Source: Paenibacillus_G filicis (GTDB lineage Bacteria > Bacillota > Bacilli > Paenibacillales > NBRC-103111). From it: a stretch of DNA of 64,000 nt. This document shows, one piece after another, positions 8,191 to 16,662 of the stretch. The stretch's first letter is position 1; every line of letters starts with the position of its first letter. The translations under genes and the position numbers were made by a program. The stretch is from assembly GCF_038070315.1 (NCBI RefSeq), contig NZ_JBBPCC010000010.1:202739-266738 (forward strand), in the 5' to 3' direction. The notes below the pieces were generated by a model. The model saw nothing but the letters and a program-made list of their open reading frames with translations, was not told where the DNA came from and did no database searches.

Positions 8191-8665
8191 AAATCGTGAT
8201 TTGACTCAAGTAGCGAAATGGGAGCGAGAAATTTCCGTGATTTCCTTTGGCGAAGAAGCGATAACAGACTTGGATTTTCATTTGCACAAGCTGGAGAAGG
8301 CCATGATCCGAGAACGGTCTGGCATGCTGGTCTTGGACATGAACGGTTTTGCCGCGGGATGGATGTGGATGGAGATCAGGGTGAATTCCGTTATACAGGA
8401 GACTTACATGCGGTTCAAGAGCTTTTACGTGAGCAAGCCTTTTCGCGGTACGGCAAGCGTAGATAAGCTATTTGAAGCGGGGATGTCCTATGCCAAGCAA
8501 CAAGAAGCCCAGAGAATCGTGGGACATGTTCATTTTGACAATCAGCCGATGCGCGCCCTGTATCAGAGACATGGCTTCATGCCGACTCATCTAACGATGG
8601 AATATAGCGATCACGGAGCCGTAGGAGAGAATAAACGTGATGAGCTGTTTGACGGGAAACCTTGA
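8171..8665 (+). CDS. GNAT-family N-acetyltransferase
   Basis: A 164-residue protein with a GNAT fold pattern: a beta strand and RPFRGTASVDKLFE-like segment (VSKPFRGTASV, about residues 92-102) for the acetyl-CoA pyrophosphate loop, then HVHFDNQPMRALYQRHGF, the classic N-x-A-x-x-x-Y-x-x-x-G-F ending. The GTG start is nine bases after AAGGGG and overlaps the bpsA-like gene by 20 bases, so the two are translationally coupled. This suggests an acetyltransferase for the product of the upstream enzyme, for example a polyamine, but that is inference from context only. Confidence 0.8.
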   Translation: MIIRQIENRDLTQVAKWEREISVISFGEEAITDLDFHLHKLEKAMIRERSGMLVLDMNGFAAGWMWMEIRVNSVIQETYMRFKSFYVSKPFRGTASVDKLFEAGMSYAKQQEAQRIVGHVHFDNQPMRALYQRHGFMPTHLTMEYSDHGAVGENKRDELFDGKP

Positions 8666-8679
8666 TGATTGATGGTATT

Positions 8680-8756
8680 CTCCCCTTACGGTAGACAGTA
8701 AAAAGAGTTCATGGTGACATGAATTCAAATACTGTCTACCGGAGGGGAGTTTTTTA
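8680..8756 (+). terminator. Long intrinsic terminator after bpsA-GNAT
   Basis: CTCCCC..CGGTAGACAGTA pairs with TACTGTCTACCG.GAGGGGAG, with an inner GAGTTCATG/CATGAATTC hairpin, followed by TTTTTT. It separates the converging GNAT gene and the sugar permease operon. Confidence 0.9.
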
Positions 8757-8790
8757 TGCCACCCCAAAAAGGATAACATATTCGGTCCGC

Positions 8791-9627
8791 TTAACCCTTT
8801 ATACCGCTAAAAGTAATGCCGCTAATAAACGTTTTCTGCAGAAAAAAGAACAGGACAATGACGGGTAATGTCATCAAGGTGGATACGGCCATCAGCTGGC
8901 CCCATTCCGTACCTTTTTGACTTTGGAACTGCTGCAAGCCGAGTGAAACCGTATAGGTGGGCTCATTCGTTAAATAGAGCAAGGGGCCAATGAAATCGGT
9001 CCAGCTTCCCATAAATTGAAACAAGGCCACAGCTAAAACGGCAGACTTCGCTAACGGAAACATGATCTGTAAATAAATGCGGAATTCACTGGCGCCGTCG
9101 ATGCGGGCAGCTTCGCGAAGGGCATCGGGCAGTCCGAGAAAAAATTGTCTCAGTAAGAAAATGTAAAACGGTACGCCAAAAAATTGGGGAACAATGAGCG
9201 GGAGAGAGGTCCCTACCCAGCCTAATTTCGTAAATAGAAGGAAGAGAGGGATCATGGTCACTTGTCCGGGAATCATCATAACAGCGAGGGTGGCGAAGAA
9301 CATCGCACCACGACCGCGCCACTCCAGCTTGGCAAAACTGTAGGCAACCAAAGGACAGGATATGACTACACCGATGGTACTAACGATTGTAATAATCGCC
9401 GTATTTTTCAAATAGGTCCAGAAAGGGATATAGTCTACCGCACGGGCATAGTTGCTCCACATAAAAGGACGCGGAATCCACTCCGGGGGAAAGGTGAAGA
9501 TTTGTGTGAGCGGTTTAAGAGAAGTGGAGACCAGCCATATAAACGGAATAATGAAAAAAAATGAAGCCATGATTAAACATACATGAGCTAAAGTCCGATT
9601 CACTTTTTTAATAGCTAGAGGATTCAT
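8791..9627 (-). CDS. Sugar ABC transporter permease, MalG type
   Basis: A 278-residue inner-membrane permease, last gene of a minus-strand sugar import operon. Hydrophobic segments start at about residue 12; the ATPase-contact EAA loop reads REAARIDGASEFRIYLQIMFP at roughly residues 183-203 (shown in part). The C-terminus FSGIKG matches the family. GGAGG lies ten bases upstream of the ATG. It follows the MalF-type permease by 16 bases. The ATPase is not encoded nearby. Confidence 0.93.
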   Translation of the reverse strand: MNPLAIKKVNRTLAHVCLIMASFFFIIPFIWLVSTSLKPLTQIFTFPPEWIPRPFMWSNYARAVDYIPFWTYLKNTAIITIVSTIGVVISCPLVAYSFAKLEWRGRGAMFFATLAVMMIPGQVTMIPLFLLFTKLGWVGTSLPLIVPQFFGVPFYIFLLRQFFLGLPDALREAARIDGASEFRIYLQIMFPLAKSAVLAVALFQFMGSWTDFIGPLLYLTNEPTYTVSLGLQQFQSQKGTEWGQLMAVSTLMTLPVIVLFFFLQKTFISGITFSGIKG

Positions 9628-9643
9628 TTCCGTACGGCCTCCT

Positions 9644-10582
9644 TTATTTCCCTTGATAATGAACCCAGCGTTTCGACGTGATGAAAATCAACGCAGTTAA
9701 TGCCATAACAATAATGAATAAGATCCATGCCATGGCGGAAGCATAGCCCATTTTGAAATATTTGAATCCGTTCTCATATAAATACATGACGTAAAAAGTC
9801 ATTGAATTCGCAGGGGTTCCTTGACCTTTGGTCATCGTGTAAGGGAGCGTGAACTGTTGAAATGCACCGATCATCCCCATGACCAGATTGTAGAAAATAA
9901 CAGGAGTGAGCAAAGGCAGCGTAACTGCTTTCGTTTTCTGAAACCAGCTGGCCCCATCGATTTCCGCTGCTTCGTAATACTCATCCGGTATGTCCCCTAA
10001 TCCCGCTAAATAGATAACGACTGCATGACCGATACCCCAAAGCGACATCAGGATAAGCGAGGGCTTGGACCATGATTCCCCCCCGAGCCAAGGAGGACCG
10101 TCGATACCGATACTCGCTAGCATGCCATTCACCAATCCGAAGTTTGGATGCAGCAGCCACATCCACAAAACGGCCAAAGCCACCTGCGGTACAAGGGTCG
10201 GTAAGAAGAAGATCGTCCTGTATACAGCCATACCCTTGATTTTCATATTTAACATCATAGCTAACACCACACCGAAACAGATACTTAAGGGAACAAAAAA
10301 TACGGCAAAATAGACGGTGTTGTAAATGGATTTCCAAAACAAAGGATCATTAAATAGATCCTTATAGTTATTTAATCCGACAAATTCACCAGGCTGCAGA
10401 ATGCTGTAAGTGGTAAAGCTGAAATAAATGGAAGCAAACATGGGAATAGCATAAAAGCAAGTGAGACCCAGAGCCCATGGTGAGGCAAAGATCCACCCTA
10501 TTACGTTTGTTTGGCGAAATGACTTTTGTTTTCTTACTGTTGTACGGTCTAATGCATGCACAGAATCAGATGAATTTACCAT
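9644..10582 (-). CDS. Sugar ABC transporter permease, MalF type
   Basis: A 312-residue membrane permease with about six hydrophobic segments and the EAA loop EYYEAAEIDGASWFQKTKAV. I chose the ATG at 10582 because GGAAGGAGG lies six bases upstream; an ATG two codons earlier (10588) abuts that site. It lies between the solute-binding protein gene and the MalG-type permease in one minus-strand operon, so the three form a complete importer apart from the shared ATPase. Confidence 0.93.
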   Translation of the reverse strand: MVNSSDSVHALDRTTVRKQKSFRQTNVIGWIFASPWALGLTCFYAIPMFASIYFSFTTYSILQPGEFVGLNNYKDLFNDPLFWKSIYNTVYFAVFFVPLSICFGVVLAMMLNMKIKGMAVYRTIFFLPTLVPQVALAVLWMWLLHPNFGLVNGMLASIGIDGPPWLGGESWSKPSLILMSLWGIGHAVVIYLAGLGDIPDEYYEAAEIDGASWFQKTKAVTLPLLTPVIFYNLVMGMIGAFQQFTLPYTMTKGQGTPANSMTFYVMYLYENGFKYFKMGYASAMAWILFIIVMALTALIFITSKRWVHYQGK

Positions 10583-10614
10583 AAACATCCTCCTTCCAAA
10601 TCCCTACACGAATA

Positions 10615-10643
10615 GGCAAGGAGAGAGAAAGACTCTCCCTGCC
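10615..10643 (-). terminator. Intercistronic hairpin after the binding-protein gene
   Basis: GGCA-GGAGAG pairs with CTCTCCCTGCC with one bulge, between the binding-protein stop and the permease start, without a strong T-run. Such hairpins commonly protect the binding-protein mRNA or cause partial termination, so that more binding protein than permease is made. Confidence 0.5.
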
Positions 10644-10654
10644 AGCGGCGTGTT

Positions 10655-11995
10655 CTATTTGCTGTATTTTTCCAACGCTTTGTTTACGGTCTCTGTCGCT
10701 TTATCTAGATTTTCTTTGGGGGTACCGCTGCCGCGCGTGGCTTTTTCCGTTGCGGAAGCCAATTCATTCCAGAGCAGCTGTCCTTCAGGGATAACCGGAC
10801 GGTTGTGTGAGTTAGGAAGAATATTAACGAATTCCTTCATAATGGGATCATCCTTGTAACCGAACTTGGCGTTAACCGAATCGATAACCGACATGCCCGA
10901 ATTCTCATTCAGCAAATATTGCCCTTCCTCTTTACCCACGAACTCAAGAAGCTTCCAGGCGGGTTCTATGTTCTTAGCTCCTTTAGGGATAATTAAGGAC
11001 ATGCCGCCGGACCATGTTGTAAAATTAGCTCCTGTAGGCGTCGGTATCGGTGTAACGCCATAATTCAGATCCGGTTTAAATTTCTTGATGCCTGCTACCG
11101 TCCAATTCCCGCTAATTTTCATACTGATTTGGCCGGTAATGAATGGATCCATTTCATCTACACCTGCAGCGCTTGTAAATCCAGCAATGTCCTCAACATT
11201 ATATTTTTTGCCAAAGTCGGTCATCCACTGGAGAGCTTCAACGACTTTAGGATCATTGGCCGTGATCTTGCCAGTTGCTTTGTCCTGGAAATCCCCTCCG
11301 AACGACCAGCCCCAGCCATATAGCCAGCCTTGGGAGTACCACGGTATAAACCCTATCCTCTTGAAGCGTTTGCCTTCCTTGATGGTCAGCTTTTGGGAGG
11401 CTGTTTCAAGATCGGTAGTCGTCTTGGGCGCATTGTTCGGATCAAGCCCTACTTCTTTGAAGTGATCCTTATTGTAAAAGAGCAAGCGAGAGTCCGTACC
11501 TAACGGAATCGCATATAGTTTGCCTTTATAACTGGACTCATCCCAAGCAAACGGATAGTACGAATCCTTATTAATGCCAGCTGCTGCAGCCATTGCCGAT
11601 AAATCAGTCAATGAATCCTGCGCTGCCCAAGAGCCAACCTTAAATCGGTCGAAATAGGCAATGTCCGGAGGATTGCCGCCTGCGACCGCAGTAAGCAGCT
11701 TCTGGTCGGCGCCCTCGCTGGATTCTGTGTACACCAGCTTGATTTTGATCGTAGGATTTTTATCTTCAAATGCTTTCACGACTCTATTCATGTTGTCCAA
11801 GTCAATTGAGGTGAGGCTGTGCCACATCGTGACCGTGGAAACACCGCCTTGTCCGCCCTTAGCGTCTGAGTCTGTCTTGGATGAAGGATTAGTAGTGCCG
11901 CCTGTTGTTGGAGTCGACGAGCAAGCGGTTGCAAGAATGGAAATCGTAAGAACGGATACCAGTGTCGGAAATGCAAGTTTATTGGATTTTCCCAT
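10655..11995 (-). CDS. Sugar ABC transporter solute-binding lipoprotein
   Basis: A 446-residue extracellular lipoprotein of the family 1 extracellular solute-binding type. The signal peptide ends in the lipobox ILATAC followed by SSTPTTGG. The family pattern VTMWHS..N..VKAFEDKNPTIKIKL follows, and an ITGQISMKISGNW segment lies later, typical of sugar-binding proteins. I chose the ATG at 11995, eight bases after GGGGGA; a longer start 13 codons upstream lacks a good site. It is first in the operon and its promoter carries the same palindrome as the regulator gene. The sugar cannot be deduced. Confidence 0.92.
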   Translation of the reverse strand: MGKSNKLAFPTLVSVLTISILATACSSTPTTGGTTNPSSKTDSDAKGGQGGVSTVTMWHSLTSIDLDNMNRVVKAFEDKNPTIKIKLVYTESSEGADQKLLTAVAGGNPPDIAYFDRFKVGSWAAQDSLTDLSAMAAAAGINKDSYYPFAWDESSYKGKLYAIPLGTDSRLLFYNKDHFKEVGLDPNNAPKTTTDLETASQKLTIKEGKRFKRIGFIPWYSQGWLYGWGWSFGGDFQDKATGKITANDPKVVEALQWMTDFGKKYNVEDIAGFTSAAGVDEMDPFITGQISMKISGNWTVAGIKKFKPDLNYGVTPIPTPTGANFTTWSGGMSLIIPKGAKNIEPAWKLLEFVGKEEGQYLLNENSGMSVIDSVNAKFGYKDDPIMKEFVNILPNSHNRPVIPEGQLLWNELASATEKATRGSGTPKENLDKATETVNKALEKYSK

Positions 11996-12261
11996 GCACG
12001 AAATCCCCCTTAGGATAGGTTTTGTTACTTCCACTTCATTTCCAGTTAAACCCAGACCACCTCCTATTGAGGATCAAATGTGCGTGAGCTCAAAAAAATT
12101 GAACTCATACGCGATACTTGTATACGTTTACATTTTTGCTGATTCTGGTTTGTGAGATGCATCTTGACGGTAGAACGGAGGATGAAGAGCAACATGAATT
12201 CGAGGCATCGTTGATGTGTTTTGAGTAAGTACAGCCCAACTTCATTAGGATGGTATGTCTG

Positions 12262-12290
12262 TATATACTAAATATATTAATATTAACCAA
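12262..12290 (-). promoter_or_regulatory. Sugar-operon promoter overlapping palindromic operator
   Basis: Read on the minus strand, TTGGTT (12285-12290) and TATATA (12262-12267) are 17 bases apart. The palindrome ATATACTAAATATAT (12263-12277) covers the -10 and spacer. The same palindrome occurs before the regulator gene, so this is the probable repressor site. The rest of 11996-12416 holds a roughly 265-base untranslated leader and the regulator's terminator; I see no gene in it. Confidence 0.6.
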
Positions 12291-12345
12291 TATAATATGT
12301 CTACTTCAATTTCACGACATGAAAGGATGACCGTGTACGGAAAAA

Positions 12346-12383
12346 TGGAAAAATGAAAAAGCATAGGGTATTTGTCCCATGCT
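12346..12383 (-). terminator. Terminator of the GntR/LacI-type regulator gene
   Basis: On the minus strand AGCATGGG pairs with CCC-ATGCT around one bulged base (12360-12368 with 12376-12383), followed by TTTTTCATTTTTCC. It isolates the regulator from the sugar operon it precedes. Confidence 0.8.
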
Positions 12384-12416
12384 ATCTTGACTGCTGTTCA
12401 GTTACCGGCGTTACGG

Positions 12417-13535
12417 CTATGTTCTCATGATCATCCGATGTTCGATAATCCTCTGTTCGGGGACGGCTTCTCCGATTAACTGTGAGACGAGCAGGTCAAC
12501 CGCTTCTTCGCCCATTCGTTTCTCATCTTGTTGAATATGCGTGAATAGCGGCTTCCCGAGGTAGTCGTTGAGAGAGTCGAAGCAAACGATGTCGTATTCA
12601 TCCAACGATTTGTCCAACGAATCGATGGCCTGAGCCAACATGGTCGCAACCAGAAATTCTGAAGCGACAAATGCTTTTACATCAGGATATTGCTCTAAAA
12701 AGCGCCGAAGTGTATTTTTGTCGTCGTCGATTGCTGTACCGTGTAGGTTAATGGGGAGAATCCCCTTTAAATTCGTCAAGCAATAGTCCTGGTTCAGCTT
12801 TAATCCCTCTTGCGTAAAGGCTAACGTATACCCCAAAAGCCTTTCCTCAAAGGTTGACGTATTCTCCTCAGGAGGAGATACATAGGCGATTTTATCGTGG
12901 CCTCTCCCAATCAAATAAAGCGTAAGATCCTTAGCGGCTTTCTTATTGTCCGTGTACACGGAGCAAACCGGAATTCCTTTCAGGTATCTGTCAACCAAGA
13001 CAACGGGAAACTTGTCCAAGACGAGACGAAGCAGCTCTGCGTTATAATGTTCGCCATGGATGGGCGTCACGATTAAGCCCTTGATACCAAGGCTGACAAA
13101 CAGTTGAATAGCGCGTTTTTCTTCTTCCTTGCTCCCGCCGGTACGCTTGATGATCAGATCGCAATTGTGCTCAGCACTCCGCTTTTCCATGGCACGAAGC
13201 AGCCGCAAGCCGAATTCGTCGGAAAAATTCGAAATAATAAACCCGATTAGCGGTCTTTTTCTTTCGTCGGTTACCAGACTTGTGCTTTCCTCCGAATGTT
13301 TCTTTGGCTCCAAGCCGCCTGCAAGATTCGCCACAAACGATCCTTTCCCCTGAATACGCTTGATGACTCCTGATTCCGCCAGCTTCTCCAGCGCTTTTTT
13401 TGAAGTGATCCGGCTTACGCCGAACGCTTCGGCCAGTTCTTTTTCAGAAGATACGCGGTCACCCGCCTTCAATTTTCCCTCTTTAATCTCACGAATAACA
13501 TGCATATAAAGTTGTTCATATAAATGGACTTCCAT
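12417..13535 (-). CDS. GntR-family regulator with LacI-type sugar-binding domain (AraR-like layout)
   Basis: About 372 residues. A GntR winged helix occupies about residues 1-70 (SSEKELAEAFGVSRITSKKALEKL is the recognition region), followed by a periplasmic-binding-protein-like effector domain starting near RPLIGFIISNFSDEFG, with DRYLKGIPVCSVYTDN and SEFLVATMLAQA later. This layout is that of AraR-like repressors that release DNA on binding a sugar. I prefer ATG 13535, five bases after AGGGTGG, over GTG 13544. It lies upstream of the sugar operon in the same direction, and matching palindromes stand in both promoters, which suggests autoregulation. Confidence 0.88.
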   Translation of the reverse strand: MEVHLYEQLYMHVIREIKEGKLKAGDRVSSEKELAEAFGVSRITSKKALEKLAESGVIKRIQGKGSFVANLAGGLEPKKHSEESTSLVTDERKRPLIGFIISNFSDEFGLRLLRAMEKRSAEHNCDLIIKRTGGSKEEEKRAIQLFVSLGIKGLIVTPIHGEHYNAELLRLVLDKFPVVLVDRYLKGIPVCSVYTDNKKAAKDLTLYLIGRGHDKIAYVSPPEENTSTFEERLLGYTLAFTQEGLKLNQDYCLTNLKGILPINLHGTAIDDDKNTLRRFLEQYPDVKAFVASEFLVATMLAQAIDSLDKSLDEYDIVCFDSLNDYLGKPLFTHIQQDEKRMGEEAVDLLVSQLIGEAVPEQRIIEHRMIMRT

Positions 13536-13562
13536 CTGATCCACCCTAACATTATGTTATTA

Positions 13563-13577
13563 ATATACTAAGTATAT
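13563..13577. promoter_or_regulatory. Probable autoregulatory operator of the GntR/LacI-type regulator
   Basis: ATATACTAAGTATAT is a 15-base near-perfect palindrome 28 bases before the regulator start. It differs at one position from the copy at 12263-12277 before the sugar operon. The pairing of two copies with one linked regulator is the evidence. Confidence 0.6.
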
Positions 13578-13608
13578 CATTTCGTGAATGGTAAATAATC
13601 TTAACATT

Positions 13609-13639
13609 CGGACCTGAGTGTCGTCGTCACTCAGGTCCG
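13609..13639. repeat. 12-bp perfect hairpin upstream of the regulator gene
   Basis: CGGACCTGAGTG and CACTCAGGTCCG flank a 7-base loop (TCGTCGT). There is no T-run on either side, so it may be a transcription boundary without a classic terminator, or a protein site. The stretch 13640-13747 shows no convincing gene. Confidence 0.5.
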
Positions 13640-13747
13640 TTCCAGAGGTCAGTTTTCTATAAACTGCAGCTCTGTTTTCACGCTGCGTCCCGAACGTTGT
13701 CACTGCCTTCGGAATCCGCCCAGGACTTTTCGCATTCGGAAGCGATG

Positions 13748-13811
13748 AAAAAAGCAGCGCCAGCGCGCTTAACTGCCCCGGTCGGGGAGGTTCAAGACGC
13801 GCCGGCGCTGC
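13748..13811 (-). terminator. Terminator of guaD
   Basis: On the minus strand a GC-rich stem GCAGCGCC.GCGCG pairs with its partner 30 bases on, with one mismatch and an inner CCCCG/CGGGG hairpin, followed by TTTTTT. It lies 10 bases after the guanine deaminase stop. Confidence 0.85.
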
Positions 13812-13821
13812 CACCTGGATG

Positions 13822-14292
13822 CTAGTATTCGACCTTCTGAACGGAGGTGCGCCATGCCTGGAAGGGCTGCGGACTGTCGGGCGGATAAATCTGTTTCGTT
13901 ACAATGGAGCGCTCCTCCATCGGCAGGGCGATCTGCTCATAAATAAAATGATCGTCGAAGCCGATTTCCGCGGCTTCATGCTGGGTGCAGGCATAGTACA
14001 CGGCATCGGGTCTGGCCCAGTAGATGGCCCCGATACACATCGGGCAAGGCTCGCAGCTCGTATAGATCACGCAGCCGTCGAGCTGGAAGCTCCCGAGATG
14101 CTTGCAGGCATCTCGTATCGCCTGCACCTCCGCATGAGCGGTCGGATCACAAGCCGCCGTCACTTCATTGCTGCCTCTGCCGATAATTTGCCCGTCCTTC
14201 ACGACAATGGCCCCGAATGGGCCTCCGTGACCCGAGATCACATTGTCATAAGCCAAACGAATCGCCGCATTCATGAACTGTTCATGACTCAT
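13822..14292 (-). CDS. guaD: Guanine deaminase
   Basis: The 156-residue length equals that of Bacillus subtilis GuaD, and the sequence follows it closely: GGPFGAIVVKDG, DPTAHAEVQAIR with the zinc-binding His and catalytic Glu (HAE), and SCEPCPMCIGAIYWARP with the PCxxC zinc ligands. The C-terminal PFQAWR..KVEY, which closes over the active site in the swapped dimer of this family, is also present. It converts guanine to xanthine in the cytoplasm for purine nitrogen salvage. It is transcribed alone on the minus strand. Confidence 0.95.
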   Translation of the reverse strand: MSHEQFMNAAIRLAYDNVISGHGGPFGAIVVKDGQIIGRGSNEVTAACDPTAHAEVQAIRDACKHLGSFQLDGCVIYTSCEPCPMCIGAIYWARPDAVYYACTQHEAAEIGFDDHFIYEQIALPMEERSIVTKQIYPPDSPQPFQAWRTSVQKVEY

Positions 14293-14413
14293 CCGTTTTC
14301 CCCCGCTTCGCTATGTTACCGATAGTTAAACCCATGCTTCGCTTTATTCGTTCAAAATGAAGTCTTAACAGCTTATGACGATGGCTGAGCCGCCGTTCAG
14401 GCGTCCAGGTGCA

Positions 14414-15583
14414 TTAATGCTTCCCGTGGCGCTGCTCGCATTCATGGCTATGCAGCTCATGATCCGGGTCGTGGCTCAGCTTGATAGCCGGACCCTCGTG
14501 CCCGTGGCCATCGTGGTCTGACGAATGCTTGTGGCCGTGATGATGGTCTTCATGCTCATGCCCGTGATGATGATGGTCATGGTCATGAGTATGGCTGTGC
14601 TCATGGTGGTCATGACTGTGACTATGCGAATATCCGTGTCCGTGGTGATCATGATTGTGATCGTGTGCATGGCCATGATGATGCTCATGCTCGTGACTAT
14701 GCTCATGCTCGTGGTCGTGACTATGCGAATGCCCGTGTTCATGATGGTGATGGTGCTCGTCATGATGGTGATGGTGCTCGTCATGATGGTGATGGTGGTG
14801 AGTATGAGCATGCTGCAGTTCCTCGTGATGCACCTGCCATTTATTCATAAACGGATCGGCTTTCCCGACTACGGCCCGCAGCACATTGGGCTGATTCGGC
14901 AGGTCACGCGTACCGGCACCGTAACCGATCGATTCGACGATCATCGGAGGAAGTCCCTTTGCAAATTCTTCAACAAGTCCGGCGATGATGCCAGCTCCGG
15001 TCGGAGTGGTCATTTCCATCGAGTATGTAGTCGTCGCGATCGGCAGTCCGCGCATCATTTCCAGCGTAGCCGGGGCCGGAACCGGATAGATGCCGTGATC
15101 GCAGTGAACCGTGCCGGACCCGAGAGGAACGGCTGACGATAGTACCTTCTCAATATCGAGGGAATCGATCGCAAGCGCTACGCCGATGACATCAACGATC
15201 GAATCGATCGCGCCCACTTCGTGAAAATGAACCCGTTCGATGGGAATATCATGGATTTTGGCTTCGGCCACGGCAATTTTCTCGAAAATGGACAGGCTGA
15301 GCTTGACGACACGCTCGTTGAAGCCTGCGCCTTCAATAATGCTGACGATTTCGGAATAATGCCGGTGATGCTGGGGAGGCTTGCTCGGATCAAGCAGCAC
15401 GTCTGCCTTTAACGAGGAGATGCCCTTCTTATTCACGCGTTTCCACTCCAGGCTGAAAGGCTCGATCTGGATTTTGCGCAGTTCTTCTTCGATGTATCCG
15501 CGGTCTGCGCCCGCATCGACCAGTGCGGCCAACGTCATGTCCCCGCTGATACCGGAAAAGCAGTCCAAATATAAGATTTTCAT
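14414..15583 (-). CDS. larC1: LarC N-terminal domain with His-rich tail (nickel-pincer cofactor insertion)
   Basis: The 389-residue product starts MKILYLDCFSGISGDM, the LarC hallmark, and continues through HFHEVGAIDSIVDVIG and TPTGAGIIA to about residue 245. From about residue 258 to the end it is dominated by His with Asp, Glu and Gly, a probable nickel store. In complete LarC proteins a similar His-rich linker leads into the C-terminal domain; here the gene stops after this tail, and a free C-terminal domain (larC2) lies at 6061-6537 on the other strand. It overlaps larB by four bases (ATGA). The His codons make long spurious frames on the other strand. Confidence 0.9.
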   Translation of the reverse strand: MKILYLDCFSGISGDMTLAALVDAGADRGYIEEELRKIQIEPFSLEWKRVNKKGISSLKADVLLDPSKPPQHHRHYSEIVSIIEGAGFNERVVKLSLSIFEKIAVAEAKIHDIPIERVHFHEVGAIDSIVDVIGVALAIDSLDIEKVLSSAVPLGSGTVHCDHGIYPVPAPATLEMMRGLPIATTTYSMEMTTPTGAGIIAGLVEEFAKGLPPMIVESIGYGAGTRDLPNQPNVLRAVVGKADPFMNKWQVHHEELQHAHTHHHHHHDEHHHHHDEHHHHHEHGHSHSHDHEHEHSHEHEHHHGHAHDHNHDHHGHGYSHSHSHDHHEHSHTHDHDHHHHGHEHEDHHHGHKHSSDHDGHGHEGPAIKLSHDPDHELHSHECEQRHGKH

Positions 15584-16488
15584 CGCTCATCCCTCTTTGT
15601 CTGATTCTTGACGATCAAAGCTGCATTGTATCCGGCACCGAAGCCATTATCGATATTGACGACCGAAATGCCAGGCGCACAGGCATTGAGCATGGCCAGA
15701 AGCGCGGCCACTCCCTGGAAGCTGGCTCCGTAGCCAACGCTAGTCGGCACGGCGATGATCGGTACGGACACCAGACCGCCGATCACGCTGACAAGCGCAC
15801 CCTCCATACCGGCCGCGACGACGATCGCATCTGCCTGGCGGATTAGCGGAAGCCGGCGGAACAGACGGTGAATACCGGCAACGCCTACATCGTAGATACG
15901 CTCGACGCGGCTGCCGAGATACTCGGCGGTAATCGCCGCTTCTTCGGCGACCGGAACGTCGGAGGTACCCGCGCAGACTACGGCAATAAATCCGCCTGCC
16001 GGTGTGCTGTTATCTCCCGGAGAATCCGTCTGCCTGTTCCACACTAGCGCACGGGCATCCGCATGATACACGGCACCTGGCAGCTGCTCTAGCAGGGTGA
16101 CGGCCTTGTCTCCGCTAACCCGCGTAGCGAGCGCGCGGCCGTTATGTTGAACCAGCCGTTCCATGATGGCTGCGACCTGCTCGGCAGTCTTTCCCTCACC
16201 GTATACGATCTCGGGAAAGCCTGTCCGGTCTGCGCGGCGCACATCGAGCTGGGCGTAGATTAGCGAATCGTCGATATCCGTGCTGGAGACGGATACGGCT
16301 GTCGTCTGCGGAACGACTTCGTAGGGCAGCAGCGGCACAGCCGCGGAGACCGTCCCGCTCTCCGTTTCGAGAACGTCGCGGGTTTTGACGCTTGAGGCAG
16401 CACGCTCTTCCTCGAGCAGCCGTTTGGCTTCTGCAACATCCAAGTCACCGGACTGAACCAGCTTGAGAATATGATCCACGTTCATCAT
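15580..16488 (-). CDS. larB: LarB, pyridinium-3,5-biscarboxylic acid mononucleotide synthase
   Basis: A 302-residue protein whose C-terminal half is an AIR-carboxylase (PurE-like) fold: GGFIAVVCAGTSDVPVAEEA and RIYDVGVAGIHRLF are the family signatures, followed by GMEGALVSVIGGLV. LarB carboxylates and hydrolyses nicotinate adenine dinucleotide to start nickel-pincer nucleotide synthesis. Helices at the N-terminus (VDHILKLVQSGDLDVAEAKRLL) are typical. GGGAGG lies nine bases before the ATG. It is translationally coupled to larC1. LarE and a lactate racemase-like apoenzyme are not in this window. Confidence 0.9.
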   Translation of the reverse strand: MMNVDHILKLVQSGDLDVAEAKRLLEEERAASSVKTRDVLETESGTVSAAVPLLPYEVVPQTTAVSVSSTDIDDSLIYAQLDVRRADRTGFPEIVYGEGKTAEQVAAIMERLVQHNGRALATRVSGDKAVTLLEQLPGAVYHADARALVWNRQTDSPGDNSTPAGGFIAVVCAGTSDVPVAEEAAITAEYLGSRVERIYDVGVAGIHRLFRRLPLIRQADAIVVAAGMEGALVSVIGGLVSVPIIAVPTSVGYGASFQGVAALLAMLNACAPGISVVNIDNGFGAGYNAALIVKNQTKRDER

Positions 16489-16584
16489 CCGACAAGTCCT
16501 CCCTAAATTTCAAACACTTCTCCGTTAGTTTAGCATATTTCCATATCGAGTGAAATTGACGGGTGTGGATTGTTACGGTATTCA

Positions 16585-16593
16585 TGCTATAAT
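16585..16593 (+). promoter_or_regulatory. Extended -10 promoter for lipA-yutD
   Basis: TGCTATAAT is a perfect extended -10 element (TGnTATAAT) about 70 bases before lipA. A good -35 hexamer at the right distance is not visible, as is common for extended -10 promoters. Confidence 0.6.
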
Positions 16594-16662
16594 AACGGGT
16601 AACAACAGTAACGAAAGCAGCAGCATTAAGAGCTCCGATTTTAGCAGGAAAGCAGGGAGACC

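Noticed and set aside
12111..12131. Third copy of the sugar-operon palindrome (GATACTTGTATAC)
   Set aside because: Half-site spacing differs by one base from the two good copies, so it is probably not the same site.
13560..13814. 84-codon minus-strand frame between the regulator and guaD
   Set aside because: It covers the guaD terminator, a perfect hairpin and the regulator operator, and has no ribosome site or family match.
14500..14810. Possible CRISPR or satellite array
   Set aside because: The repetition is short-period coding repeats for His-rich sequence, with no constant spacer-repeat structure.
14476..15136. Met/Thr/Ile- and Met/Val-rich frames over the larC1 His-rich tail
   Set aside because: These are out-of-frame readings of CAT/CAC/GAC repeats, not membrane proteins.
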